Source of the DNA: an uncultured Clostridia bacterium
GTDB taxonomy: Bacteria > Bacillota > Clostridia > Oscillospirales > Acutalibacteraceae
Reading direction: 5' to 3'
DNA length: 33,152 nt
NCBI GenBank assembly: GCA_904399395.1
Contig: CAJFPJ010000039.1
Span: forward strand, 1 to 33,152
The translations under genes were made by a program, and so were the position numbers. The notes under the pieces are model-generated. The model saw only the letters and a program-made list of their open reading frames with translations. It made no database searches and was not told where the DNA came from. Shown piece after piece: positions 24,952 to 32,018 of this stretch. Position 1 is the first letter of the stretch. Each line of letters begins with the position of its first letter.

Positions 24952-26505
24952 TTATTTCCCAGAACGGACTTCTTCAAATTCTCTCTGGATTTCTTCTGAA
25001 GGAGGGGCTGTAAGCAGAGAAACCACCACAATGACCAGGCAGGAGACGAGGAAAGCGGGAAGAAGCTCATATACGTCCCATAGGCCCCCCAAGGGACGAA
25101 CAAGAAGATTCCAGATAAACACCATGCTGCCTCCGCTGATCATTCCGGCAATAGCTCCGGCACGGTTTACGCGTTTCCAGAAGAGGCTCAAAAGCATCAG
25201 AGGCCCGAAGGTGGCGCCAAAGCCCGCCCAGGCAAAACTTACGATAGTGAAGATAACACTGTTTTCATCCAGGGCGATCACGATGGCGATAGCGGTGATC
25301 ACAAGCAGTGTAATGCGGGAAATGTTCAGAACTTGCTTGTCACTGGCTTTTTTATGTAGGAGACCCTGGTAAATATTTTTTGAAAAGGCCGAAGCGGCGA
25401 TCAGCAGATACGAGTCGGAAGAGCTGATGGTAGCAGCCAGAATGCCGGCCATAACCAACCCGGCCAGAAGAGGCGGCAGCAGATTGGTGGAAAGCAGGAT
25501 AAAGACGTTTTCCGCTGAAGATTCGGTCAGAAGTGCATCCGGATACAGCACACGCCCCACTACGCCGATAAAAACAGCAATAATAAGAGATATTACAACC
25601 CACACAGTGGCGATACGGCGGGAGCGGGTGAGCTCATGTTCTGTGCGGATAGCCATAAAGCGGAGCAGAACCTGGGGCATGCCGAAATATCCAAGCCCCC
25701 AGGCCAGGCAGGATACAATACTGAGGGGGCTGTAGCTGGCGGCCTCTCCAAATTGAGGGGTTCCGTTCACAACCTGCTGGACTCCGTCCACCGTAGTAGG
25801 GGTAGCGACTCCAAAGAATTCCAAGAATCCGGGAATGGAATTGGCGTTTTCTATAACGGCTCCCAAGCCCCCGGCAGCTGCGGTGCCTGTTACAACGATA
25901 ATCACTAGGGCGCAGATCATAACCACGGCCTGCATAAAGTCAGAAGCGCTTTCCGCAAGGAACCCGCCGATGATGGTGTAAATAAGAACAAAAACGGCGC
26001 CGACGATCATCATGGGGATATAGTCCAGACCAAACAGAGTGGAAAACAGCTTGCCGCAGGTGACAAGACAGCTTGCCGCATATACGGTGAAAAAGATCAG
26101 AATAAAAAGGGCGGCCACCGTCATAACCACTTTATTTTTCTCATGAAAGCGGTTTGAAAAGAATTCCGGCAGGGTGATGGCGTTGCCGGCCTTTTCACTA
26201 TACCGCCGCAGCCGTTTGGAAGTAATCAGCCAGTTGATGTAGGTTCCAACCGCAAGGCCGATGGCAGTCCAGGCTGCATCCGCAATGCCGCACCAGTATG
26301 CCACGCCGGGAAGGCCCATAAGCAGCCAGCCGGACATATCCGAGGCTTCCGCGCTCATAGCTGTGACCCATGGCCCCAGAGAACGGCCGCCAAGGAAATA
26401 TTCCTCGGAATTTTTATTGGCTCTTCTTGCAAAGGCCAGCCCAATTCCGATTACGGCTATCATATAGGCGATCATGGTCAACATAATTTGAACAGTATCT
26501 TGCAT
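24952..26505 (-). CDS. putP: sodium/proline symporter (SSS family)
   Basis: A 517-aa integral membrane protein with about 13 TM helices that takes up L-proline with Na+. PutP-specific stretches are visible: RRANKNSEEYFLGGRSLGPW, MSAEASDMSGWLLMGLPG (TM2, sodium site), LPEFFSNRF, GGFLAESASDFMQ, MPQVLLRFMAIR, and ATISSSDSYLLIAASAFSKNIY with the sodium-site Ser residues. Length and topology are standard. The ATG is preceded by GGGGGAGATGATAG (spacing about 9). It is a single-gene unit with the terminator at 24783. The gene above it on the same strand (PH-domain) has its own terminator. Confidence 0.93.
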   Translation of the reverse strand: MQDTVQIMLTMIAYMIAVIGIGLAFARRANKNSEEYFLGGRSLGPWVTAMSAEASDMSGWLLMGLPGVAYWCGIADAAWTAIGLAVGTYINWLITSKRLRRYSEKAGNAITLPEFFSNRFHEKNKVVMTVAALFILIFFTVYAASCLVTCGKLFSTLFGLDYIPMMIVGAVFVLIYTIIGGFLAESASDFMQAVVMICALVIIVVTGTAAAGGLGAVIENANSIPGFLEFFGVATPTTVDGVQQVVNGTPQFGEAASYSPLSIVSCLAWGLGYFGMPQVLLRFMAIRTEHELTRSRRIATVWVVISLIIAVFIGVVGRVLYPDALLTESSAENVFILLSTNLLPPLLAGLVMAGILAATISSSDSYLLIAASAFSKNIYQGLLHKKASDKQVLNISRITLLVITAIAIVIALDENSVIFTIVSFAWAGFGATFGPLMLLSLFWKRVNRAGAIAGMISGGSMVFIWNLLVRPLGGLWDVYELLPAFLVSCLVIVVVSLLTAPPSEEIQREFEEVRSGK

Positions 26506-26696
26506 GTTCTATCATCTCCCCCAAAGATTATATTTTTTAATTATACGGGATTTTATATAGTAAATCAAGATAAAGTGATAAAGCGGCGATGAAATACAGT
26601 ATAAAGGTTTCTGCACTTTTCCCGGGGCCTGAAAAAGGAATGTTCCTCTGCCGGATTTTTACGGAAAGCCTTGCTGTGAATCAAAATTTCGGATGA

Positions 26697-26736
26697 ATAA
26701 AAAACGCAACATCCACTATTGTGGGTGTTGCGTTTC
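26697..26736 (-). terminator. terminator of the PH-domain gene
   Basis: AAAACGCAACATCCAC / GTGGGTGTTGCGTTT stem-loop with an A-run on its left (T-run on the minus strand). Confidence 0.8.
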
Positions 26737-26748
26737 CTTTTTTAAAGC

Positions 26749-27177
26749 TTATTTGTTAAGATTTTCGTGATTACGGTAAGCAATTTCCTCCAGATATTGA
26801 TATAGCGACTGAATGTTGTATTTTTTGGGGAACTCAAACTTTTTTTCCGCTATAGAAGCGCCGGAACTTACTTTGAAATAAGGAGACACAATATATTGAA
26901 GATTTAGTTCACTATCATCAGCACCAAACCCCGCTGTCTCCACTGATACGTGGAAAATGCTATTCAAGTTAATCGAATCTACCCGCATTTTTTTGCCGGT
27001 TGCTCCTTGTTTATCAATATCGATTATACGCTTGTCCGTTATTAATACAACGTCTCGAACGAGTTTGAACCCTGTCCATATGTTTTCCCCCTCCATCAAA
27101 TAGGCGCCATACTCCTGCGTCAGAGATTCGGAAGATATCTCATTAAGATTACCTGCCAATTTGCTCATGAAGCCCAT
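26749..27177 (-). CDS. bacterial PH-domain protein
   Basis: A 142-aa soluble protein. From about residue 20 it follows the bacterial pleckstrin-homology fold (bPH_1 type): EYGAYLMEGENIWTGFKLVRDVVLITDKRIIDIDKQG, then a beta-rich centre (INLNSIFHVSVETAG, SELNLQYI, YFKVSSGASIAEKKFEFPK) and a closing helix (SLYQYLEEIAYR). The function is unknown; such proteins are often stress-linked. ATG 27177 is preferred, 10 nt after AAAGG; the GTG three codons earlier overlaps this site. The gene is visibly more AT-rich than its neighbours and lies in the AT-rich island beside tRNA-Arg, consistent with acquisition. Confidence 0.8.
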   Translation of the reverse strand: MGFMSKLAGNLNEISSESLTQEYGAYLMEGENIWTGFKLVRDVVLITDKRIIDIDKQGATGKKMRVDSINLNSIFHVSVETAGFGADDSELNLQYIVSPYFKVSSGASIAEKKFEFPKKYNIQSLYQYLEEIAYRNHENLNK

Positions 27178-27202
27178 TTTTAACACAACCTTTCAAATTT
27201 AT

Positions 27203-27232
27203 AATTGTAAAATATTACAATTCGCCATTATA
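27203..27232 (-). promoter_or_regulatory. -10 element and perfect inverted repeat before the PH-domain gene
   Basis: A TATAAT (minus strand, 27227-27232) is followed by AATTGTAA-AATA-TTACAATT (27203-27222), an 8+8 bp perfect inverted repeat over the expected transcription start. This is a candidate operator. No good -35 hexamer at 17 bp is seen. Confidence 0.4.
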
Positions 27233-27239
27233 ATACTAC

Positions 27240-27548
27240 ACTGAAAAAGAAAAGTCACTAAATGGTTTTAAAATTCTGTAAAAATCATTTGTTGCAAAGA
27301 CGAGCTAGTCTATATTTATGAAATTAATATAATTAAGTTTTGTTAAGTAAAGAGATTTGTTAAGTACTTACAACAAAAAATCCATATAGTACCAATGCGA
27401 CATAAATCGACCAATCGTTGATTTCACTTCCAACAGACACTATATTATTAATAGATACCAATTAGTAGTTTTTCAAAAGATACCAAAAACACCTTTGGAA
27501 TGCAACTATCATGTGGTTATCGAATAAAGCGACCACAATATATAGGAA
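27240..27548. other. AT-rich non-coding stretch with short repeats
   Basis: No gene seen. TTTGTTAAGTA occurs twice (27339-27349 and 27356-27366, 17 bp apart) and is followed by a near-inverted copy TACTTACAACAAA. GATACCAA occurs at 27454 and 27479. Base composition is far more AT-rich than the rest of the window. Confidence 0.5.
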
Positions 27549-27577
27549 TTGCAATAATCGAACTAACCTACTATAAT
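27549..27577 (+). promoter_or_regulatory. sigma-A-type promoter of the 37-aa gene
   Basis: TTGCAA (27549-27554), 17-bp spacer, TATAAT (27572-27577), about 43 bp before the start codon. Confidence 0.6.
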
Positions 27578-27619
27578 GCAAGTACAATATTTTTTACTAG
27601 TTAACATTAAGGGGGGGTT

Positions 27620-27733
27620 ATGTACATAAAAAAGGAATCCATGAAAGAGGAATTGTTATCCTTACTAAAGAGAAGCAGTGAAGAATATTTAAAAAGCTCC
27701 TCGCCTATGCTATGGCGCTGGAAAAAGCAATGA
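27620..27733 (+). CDS. 37-residue peptide with complete transcription unit
   Basis: ATG 27620 lies 2-9 nt after a run of seven G (AAGGGGGGG), a strong if tight binding site. A second in-frame ATG (27641) gives a 30-residue alternative. The peptide is Lys/Glu/Ser-rich and predicted helical (KEELLSLLKRSSEEYLKSS), with a C-terminus containing MLWRWKKQ. There is no Cys and no signal peptide. I do not recognise it. The reason to annotate it is the complete, compact unit: a good promoter (27549-27577), ribosome binding site, ORF, and a terminator 19 bp after the stop. It lies in the AT-rich island next to the tRNA. It could be a regulatory or toxic small peptide, or a decayed gene start. Confidence 0.5.
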   Translation: MYIKKESMKEELLSLLKRSSEEYLKSSSPMLWRWKKQ

Positions 27734-27751
27734 AAAGGAATTAAACGAATG

Positions 27752-27776
27752 GCCGGACATTATTGTCCGGCTTTTT
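27752..27776 (+). terminator. terminator of the 37-aa gene
   Basis: GCCGGACA / TGTCCGGC stem, 4-nt loop, then TTTTT. Confidence 0.8.
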
Positions 27777-27782
27777 CTTGGA

Positions 27783-27901
27783 AAGCGTTGACAAAATAGA
27801 TATCCGCTATAGACGCGAGCGCAAAACTGTAATTGTAATAAAGAAAAAGCCCCGAACGCGATTTGCGCGTCGAGGCTCTCGACTGGCCCGCCCGAAGGGA
27901 T
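27783..27901 (-). repeat. partial duplicate of tRNA-Arg 3' end and its terminator
   Basis: This ~118-bp segment is an imperfect direct repeat of 28082-28195. It includes AAGCGTTGACAAAA, CGCGAGCG, a terminator-like stem around CGAACGCG, and the exact 18-mer TGGCCCGCCCGAAGGGAT (27884-27901) that forms the 3' end of the intact tRNA. Beyond that 18-mer the sequence is not tRNA. It fits an att-like scar or a degenerate tRNA copy. Confidence 0.6.
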
Positions 27902-28040
27902 GCCGGAACGACTGTGTCGTCCCGGAACGCGCGGCTCCCCACAAGATGGGGCCCCGCCGCACGTTTCTTCGCTAAAAACGTGTCACCGGCACGTTTTCTG
28001 AACGCTCAGACCCTCTCAGGGTTCGAATCCTTACTAGATA
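27902..28040. other. non-coding spacer with T-arm-like and palindromic sequences
   Basis: Between the two tRNA-end repeats lie GACGACACAGTCGT-type and CCCCACAAGATGGGG palindromes on the reverse strand, repeated CACGTTTT motifs, and AGGGTTCGAATCCTTA (28018-28033), which resembles a tRNA T-arm. No gene is visible. Confidence 0.4.
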
Positions 28041-28078
28041 AAAAACACAGCACTCACTTTTGTGAGTGCTGTGTTTTT
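28041..28078. terminator. bidirectional terminator-like hairpin
   Basis: A 17-bp perfect stem AAAAACACAGCACTCAC / GTGAGTGCTGTGTTTTT with a 4-nt loop and A/T runs on both sides. Confidence 0.75.
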
Positions 28079-28081
28079 GGG

Positions 28082-28195
28082 AAGCGTTGACAAAAAAGAT
28101 ACCCGCCATAAACGCGAGCGAAAGGGCAAAATAAAAAACTGAGCCCGGAACGCGAATTGCGTCCAGGCTCAGCCTGGTGGCCCGCCCGAAGGGAT
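28082..28195 (-). repeat. second copy of the tRNA-end direct repeat
   Basis: The counterpart of 27783-27901. Here the 18-mer is part of the intact tRNA-Arg gene and the stem is that tRNA's terminator. Confidence 0.6.
28129..28172 (-). terminator. tRNA-Arg terminator
   Basis: On the minus strand, CTGAGCC / GGGCTCAG with an inner GGACGC / GCGTTCC stem is followed by TTTTTTATTTT, immediately after the tRNA 3' end. Confidence 0.75.
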
Positions 28196-28254
28196 TCGAA
28201 CCCCTGACCTTCAGAATCGGAATCTGACACTCTATCCAGCTGCGCTACGGGCGG
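28178..28254 (-). tRNA. tRNA-Arg (anticodon CCG)
   Basis: A complete 77-nt cloverleaf on the minus strand. The acceptor stem CCGCCCG pairs with CGGGCGG, followed by discriminator G and an encoded CCA. TA at positions 8-9, a D-arm with AGCTGGATAG, an anticodon stem TCAGA / TCTGA with loop TTCCGAT (anticodon CCG, reading CGG), and a T-arm with GGTTCGAATCC are all present. Its 3' 18 bases are duplicated at 27884-27901, which suggests use as an integration site. Confidence 0.95.
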
Positions 28255-28426
28255 AAATATTTTACTGTTTTATTTAATAGCACTGACGAAAATTTCTCTC
28301 AGGTGCCTATCTATTATATACGTTCGCTGCAAAAATTTCAAGCCTTTCCGCTACAAAGAATGAAAAACCTGCTTCAGTCCGCTTAGGCACTATATCAATT
28401 TGCCCTTTCCCCTTTTTTTCTCCCTA
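28255..28426. other. short non-coding region upstream of the tRNA
   Basis: AT-rich around 28255-28330, as expected for the tRNA promoter on the minus strand. I could not fix a clear -35/-10 pair and saw no gene. Confidence 0.3.
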
Positions 28427-28455
28427 TTGACAGAAAAAAACAAAAGCAGTACTCT
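28427..28455 (+). promoter_or_regulatory. candidate promoter of the DUF2461 gene
   Basis: A perfect TTGACA (28427-28432), 17-bp spacer, TACTCT (28450-28455), about 100 bp before the start codon. Confidence 0.5.
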
Positions 28456-28555
28456 ACAGGTGCAGGCGTTTTCAGAGAGCCTGGAAACTGGGAAGAGAAA
28501 TTCCCCGGCCTGTGGCTTTTTATTGCACAGCCAAAGATATGCAGGAGGTGCCGCT

Positions 28556-29323
28556 ATGGTGCATTTTTCTCCGAAGACATTGGATTTCCTTTTTGAAAAC
28601 CGTATGCATAACAGCAAAATTTGGTTTGACGAACACAAGAAGGAATATCAAAGCCTTGTATTTGAACCCTTGCGGGATTTGGTGGAGTACCTTACCCCCA
28701 CGGCTCTTTTCATTGATCCGCACCTAACGACGGAGGCGCGGGTGGATAAAACTATCAGCCGTATCCGGCGTGATACGCGGTTTTCCCACGATAAATCCCT
28801 TTACAGGGACAATATGTGGTTCATTTTCAGGCGGGGTAAAATGCATGGCACCAGTGTGCCAAGCCTGTATTTTGAGATAACCTGCGACGGCTTCAGCTAT
28901 GGAAGCGGCTTTTACTGCGCTTCCACCGGCTATATGGATACCATGCGGAAGCTGGTGCTAAAGGAGGATCCCCTCTACCTCAAGGCTCAGAATGCCTTGG
29001 AGAAGAATCCGGTATTCCACCTGGAGGGGGAATGCTATAAACGGCCTCATTATAAGGAAAAGCCGGAAGAAATGCGGAACTGGCTGGAACGGCGAAATAT
29101 TTGCGCCAGTGCGGACAGCGCAGATTTTGATCTCCTTTTTTCCGATCGGCTGGCGGAAACTCTCCGGCAGGGATTTCTGGCCGTTGCACCATTATATGAT
29201 TTCTTTCTGCATACGGCTCAGATTTTCGAGGCCCAGGATCCCCACAGCGCTGCTCTTTTTGGTTCGGAGCGTGCTCCGGAAGCAGGGAAAGCGCCGGGCA
29301 GGGAAAAACAGGATATGTGGTAA
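28556..29323 (+). CDS. DUF2461 domain-containing protein
   Basis: A 255-aa protein of the DUF2461/TIGR02453 family, function unknown. Typical stretches are FSPKTLDFLFENRMHNSKIWFDEHKKEY at the N-terminus, VDKTISRIRRDTRFSHDKSLYRDNMWFIFRRG (the most conserved part, about 60-92), YFEITCDGFSYGSGFYCAS, and LFSDRLAETLRQGFLAVAPLYDFF near the end. ATG 28556 is set by AGGAGGTG 6 nt upstream; the frame is open further upstream but without a start site. The C-terminal ~20 residues are variable and basic. It is a single-gene unit with a promoter and terminator. Confidence 0.88.
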   Translation: MVHFSPKTLDFLFENRMHNSKIWFDEHKKEYQSLVFEPLRDLVEYLTPTALFIDPHLTTEARVDKTISRIRRDTRFSHDKSLYRDNMWFIFRRGKMHGTSVPSLYFEITCDGFSYGSGFYCASTGYMDTMRKLVLKEDPLYLKAQNALEKNPVFHLEGECYKRPHYKEKPEEMRNWLERRNICASADSADFDLLFSDRLAETLRQGFLAVAPLYDFFLHTAQIFEAQDPHSAALFGSERAPEAGKAPGREKQDMW

Positions 29324-29360
29324 CTCGTGTAACGAGGTCTATAACGATAGTCTTTTTTGC

Positions 29361-29391
29361 GCCCTTCTGCCGCAAAGCAGAAGGGCCTTTT
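29361..29391 (+). terminator. terminator after the DUF2461 gene
   Basis: GCCCTTCTGC / GCAGAAGGGC stem, 6-nt loop, then CTTTTC. Confidence 0.8.
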
Positions 29392-29723
29392 CTATGGTTG
29401 CATTTTAGCGGGAGTGGATGACTTCTCTTTTTATGCGGCCTATGGCGCATAGCAAAGAAAACTGCGGCCTGCTTTTTTACAGGACAACATGTAATTTCCC
29501 TCTCTGACGCATAGATTTTATGTAGGATCCCTCTGGAACCTTTTCCTGCCGGGAGGGCCGAAGGAGGGCTGGCCTTTGCCGAGCCGCTTTTAGGCGGGAC
29601 GCTGTTTGGGCTCTGAGCGGAGGCGGATTCCAGGAGATTTTCCGGTTCCTGTGGAGGGATGGGCCCTACAGTAGGGGGATAAGACTTTGGAGGAAACAAA
29701 ACTGTAAAAAGGTGGGTTGCAAA
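29392..29723. other. non-coding region before the ferritin-like gene
   Basis: No gene seen. It has a GGAGG at about 29691-29695 without a following start codon and no clear promoter. A long reverse-strand frame through here and through both flanking genes is a shadow with no ribosome binding site. Confidence 0.4.
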
Positions 29724-30383
29724 ATGGCTGTGTATGTGCCGGATTCTTTTGCGGATAGCGCCCCTTACCCGGAACTCAGGGTAGAAGGCGCCAGCCGGGA
29801 GTATGCCAGAATGATGTTGTATAACGTGGGGAGCGCTCAATCGGAGATGACTGCCGTGGGTTCCTATTTTTACGGGAGTCTGGTTCTCGCCTCCCAGGCG
29901 CCGGAAGTGGCACAATGCTTTCATGGTATTTCGATGGTAGAAATGCGGCATTTAGAAATGTTCGGAAGGCTGGCGTGCCTTTTGGGGGCGGATCCCAGGC
30001 TTTGGTGGAAGAGCGGGCAGAGAATGCAGTATTGGAGCCCGGGATGTTTTGTATATACGCGGGATCCTCAGGCTTCTATCCGATGGGCTATTTCCCGGGA
30101 AAGGGATACTATCCTACAATACCGAGGGCAGATTTCCCGCATCCGGGATCCGTATATCTGCGCTGTTTTGGAGCGGATCCTTCTGGATGAGTCCCACCAC
30201 GTGCTGATTCTGGAGAGGATGGGCCGTTCCCTTCGGGAGGAAGACGCTTTTGGGGAGGAGATTCCCTCCCCTGCACCAGCCGAAGCCCATGGTGAAAAAA
30301 TGCCCCAGGCCGAAAAGCATGAAAAAATCCCCAACAGACAACGTGGAGCCCGGGGACAGGGGCACTATGGCCGCAGGCAGTGA
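29724..30383 (+). CDS. ferritin-like di-iron (manganese-catalase/CotJC-like) protein
   Basis: A 219-aa protein whose first ~170 residues form a four-helix ferritin-like domain with the metal-ligand series Glu41, Glu73-x-x-His76, Glu126, and Glu156-x-x-His159. This is the E / ExxH / E / ExxH pattern of rubrerythrins, Mn-catalases and the spore-coat protein CotJC. The C-terminal ~50 residues are a charged, low-complexity tail. A role in peroxide defence or the spore coat is inference; no cotJA/cotJB genes lie beside it. ATG 29724 is 7 nt after AAAGGTGGG; the in-frame GTG four codons earlier is part of that site. A hairpin terminator overlaps the end of the gene. Confidence 0.75.
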   Translation: MAVYVPDSFADSAPYPELRVEGASREYARMMLYNVGSAQSEMTAVGSYFYGSLVLASQAPEVAQCFHGISMVEMRHLEMFGRLACLLGADPRLWWKSGQRMQYWSPGCFVYTRDPQASIRWAISRERDTILQYRGQISRIRDPYICAVLERILLDESHHVLILERMGRSLREEDAFGEEIPSPAPAEAHGEKMPQAEKHEKIPNRQRGARGQGHYGRRQ

Positions 30384-30398
30384 GGCCTGCAGGTTTTT
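30372..30398 (+). terminator. terminator overlapping the ferritin-like gene end
   Basis: GCAGGC / GCCTGC hairpin followed by AGGTTTTTT. The stem includes the last codons and the stop. Confidence 0.55.
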
Positions 30399-30628
30399 TG
30401 TGCCGTTAGCGTGGCAAGGGGAGTCTCCGTTATTTTAGAAAATCTATGCCGGGCTTCCGGGTATCAGCCCAGAGCCGGTTTTTATGGAAAAACCAGCCCA
30501 GGGTGATTCTATCCGCCTGTGTGACAGCCCGGTTTGCCCGGCTTCCGGAATTCCGGGCTGTTTCCTATAAAGTTGAGGTAAAGCTGAAAAGATCAGGCTC
30601 TCAAACAGAAACAAACCAATACAGAAGC

Positions 30629-30648
30629 CGGGCGGGGATTCCCGCCCG
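30629..30648. terminator. GC-rich hairpin after the DUF11 gene
   Basis: CGGGCGGG-gatt-CCCGCCCG lies directly after the stop of the leftward gene. The T-rich flank is on the plus-strand side, so its efficiency for the leftward gene is uncertain. Confidence 0.4.
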
Positions 30649-30649
30649 A

Positions 30650-31573
30650 TTATTTTTCTACAACGGCTTCTACACACAGGCTTCCGGGGCGGCTTTCCAG
30701 GTTCCCTTCTGGGTTGAGGCAAATTTCTGCGGCGGGTACAGTGATCTCCCTGGAGGCCCCCGGCGCTGGGAAGGTAAATTTGCCGTGCCGGAGGCAGTAT
30801 TCCTCCGGGGGAATTTCCAGTCCGTTCAGAAAAACAGAGATAATACGTGTATCCCAAGATGCTCCTATATCATCTGTAATAACAGCCCGTTCTACCGGCT
30901 GGAGGCCTGGGTTATACAGGGTGTATACATGTTTATACCGCCCTGCCCCATCCCCTGTTTTAGGTGAAAATACAGCTTTTTCTATCTGGAGAGGAGCGAA
31001 GGCCCGCACTGGTATAGTATGGGAGGCGGTTATTGTTTCCGGGAGATTTTCAGCGGATATCCCTACGGTGGAGGTAATCTCAGAACCTGCCGCAAGGGGA
31101 GCCTTTTCGGTAACCCGCATACGGTACACGAGGGCGGCTTCAGCACCCGGCGCCAGATACAGGATGGAAAACACTGCGGTTTCCCCTGAAATACAGGCAG
31201 GGGAAATACAGGAAACAAAGCAGCCTTCCACATACAGGCGAAGGGGTCCTTCATATGAAAGAGGATGAAGGGAAACTCCCTGAGGTGCCCAGGCTCCCAA
31301 ATTATCGGTGATTTCCAGCGAACAAAGAGGGGAAGTTCCTCTGTTGCGCAGCGTGACGATATATGTCAGAAGCTCCCCCGGGTTGTAGGAATGTGAAAGG
31401 CAGAAAAGATCAGCCTGCAGAGGTGCATACAGCGGATCTGCAGGAGATTTTTCTTCTGGAATATTTTCTGAAGCTGCAAGGCGGCATTCTCCGCCGCAGC
31501 TATAGCTCACATAGGCCCGCTGCATTTTTTCTGCGGGGTTTGTTTTGAGGTTTGCTGCTGTTTGTAAGATCAT
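30650..31573 (-). CDS. DUF11 / conserved-repeat domain protein
   Basis: A 307-aa beta-rich protein with two copies of the DUF11-type (TIGR01451) immunoglobulin-like repeat. Repeat 1 (about 55-160) has YNPGELLTYIVTLRNRGTSPLCSLEITDNLG, and repeat 2 (about 190-300) has YKHVYTLYNPGLQPVERAVITDDIG. These domains usually occur in surface or secreted proteins, but no signal peptide, TM segment or sorting motif is visible here; the N-terminus is MILQTAANLKTNPAEKMQRA. ATG 31573 is chosen because GGAG lies 8 nt upstream; the frame continues upstream without a good site. The N-terminal half has several Cys (SCGGEC). The role is unknown; cytoplasmic or spore-associated location is possible. Confidence 0.75.
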   Translation of the reverse strand: MILQTAANLKTNPAEKMQRAYVSYSCGGECRLAASENIPEEKSPADPLYAPLQADLFCLSHSYNPGELLTYIVTLRNRGTSPLCSLEITDNLGAWAPQGVSLHPLSYEGPLRLYVEGCFVSCISPACISGETAVFSILYLAPGAEAALVYRMRVTEKAPLAAGSEITSTVGISAENLPETITASHTIPVRAFAPLQIEKAVFSPKTGDGAGRYKHVYTLYNPGLQPVERAVITDDIGASWDTRIISVFLNGLEIPPEEYCLRHGKFTFPAPGASREITVPAAEICLNPEGNLESRPGSLCVEAVVEK

Positions 31574-31858
31574 AGTTTTTTCTCCATTGCTGCATGAATA
31601 GTGTATTTTCCGTACTCCCGCTGTGGAGTGAAAACAGCCTCTTTGACGGTGCAGAACTCTCTCTGCCGGAAAAGGTGCGAACACGGCTGGACCCATAAAG
31701 CCCACAAAGTCTTGAAAGCTTTGGATGCTTGAGAGGCAATTTTCTGCGGAGCCTTGCGGAATGTGTGCGGACTGTCGGGACGTCTATCCCCGATGATCCG
31801 CCCTTTTTCATTCTATGCAGGTGCGAGGAAAGGGCGCCATCGTTTTAAGGGGAGGCGG
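31574..31858. other. non-coding region between divergent genes
   Basis: Open frames on the minus strand here lack ribosome binding sites and I treat them as chance. No clear promoter for the DUF11 gene was found. Confidence 0.3.
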
Positions 31859-31888
31859 TTGAAAAAAGATTAGAATACGGCCTATAAT
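31859..31888 (+). promoter_or_regulatory. candidate promoter of the AraC-family gene
   Basis: TTGAAA (31859-31864), 18-bp spacer, TATAAT (31883-31888), leaving a leader of about 125 nt. Confidence 0.55.
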
Positions 31889-32018
31889 ACTACCTATAAG
31901 CCAATACGAATTGTTGAGAGAGAACCTGGGCAAGGGGGATCTGACCAAACTCGTACGGAAACCGTTAGGAATCTGCTAGGGGCTTCCCGTATACTGGTAA
32001 CAGAAGGGAGAGATAAGG

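Noticed and set aside
28980-29951. 323-codon reverse-strand open frame
   Set aside because: It runs antisense to the DUF2461 and ferritin-like genes and through the terminator between them, has no ribosome binding site and a composition typical of a shadow frame.
31500-31811. 103-codon reverse-strand frame upstream of the DUF11 gene
   Set aside because: No ribosome binding site; overlaps the start of the DUF11 gene in another frame.
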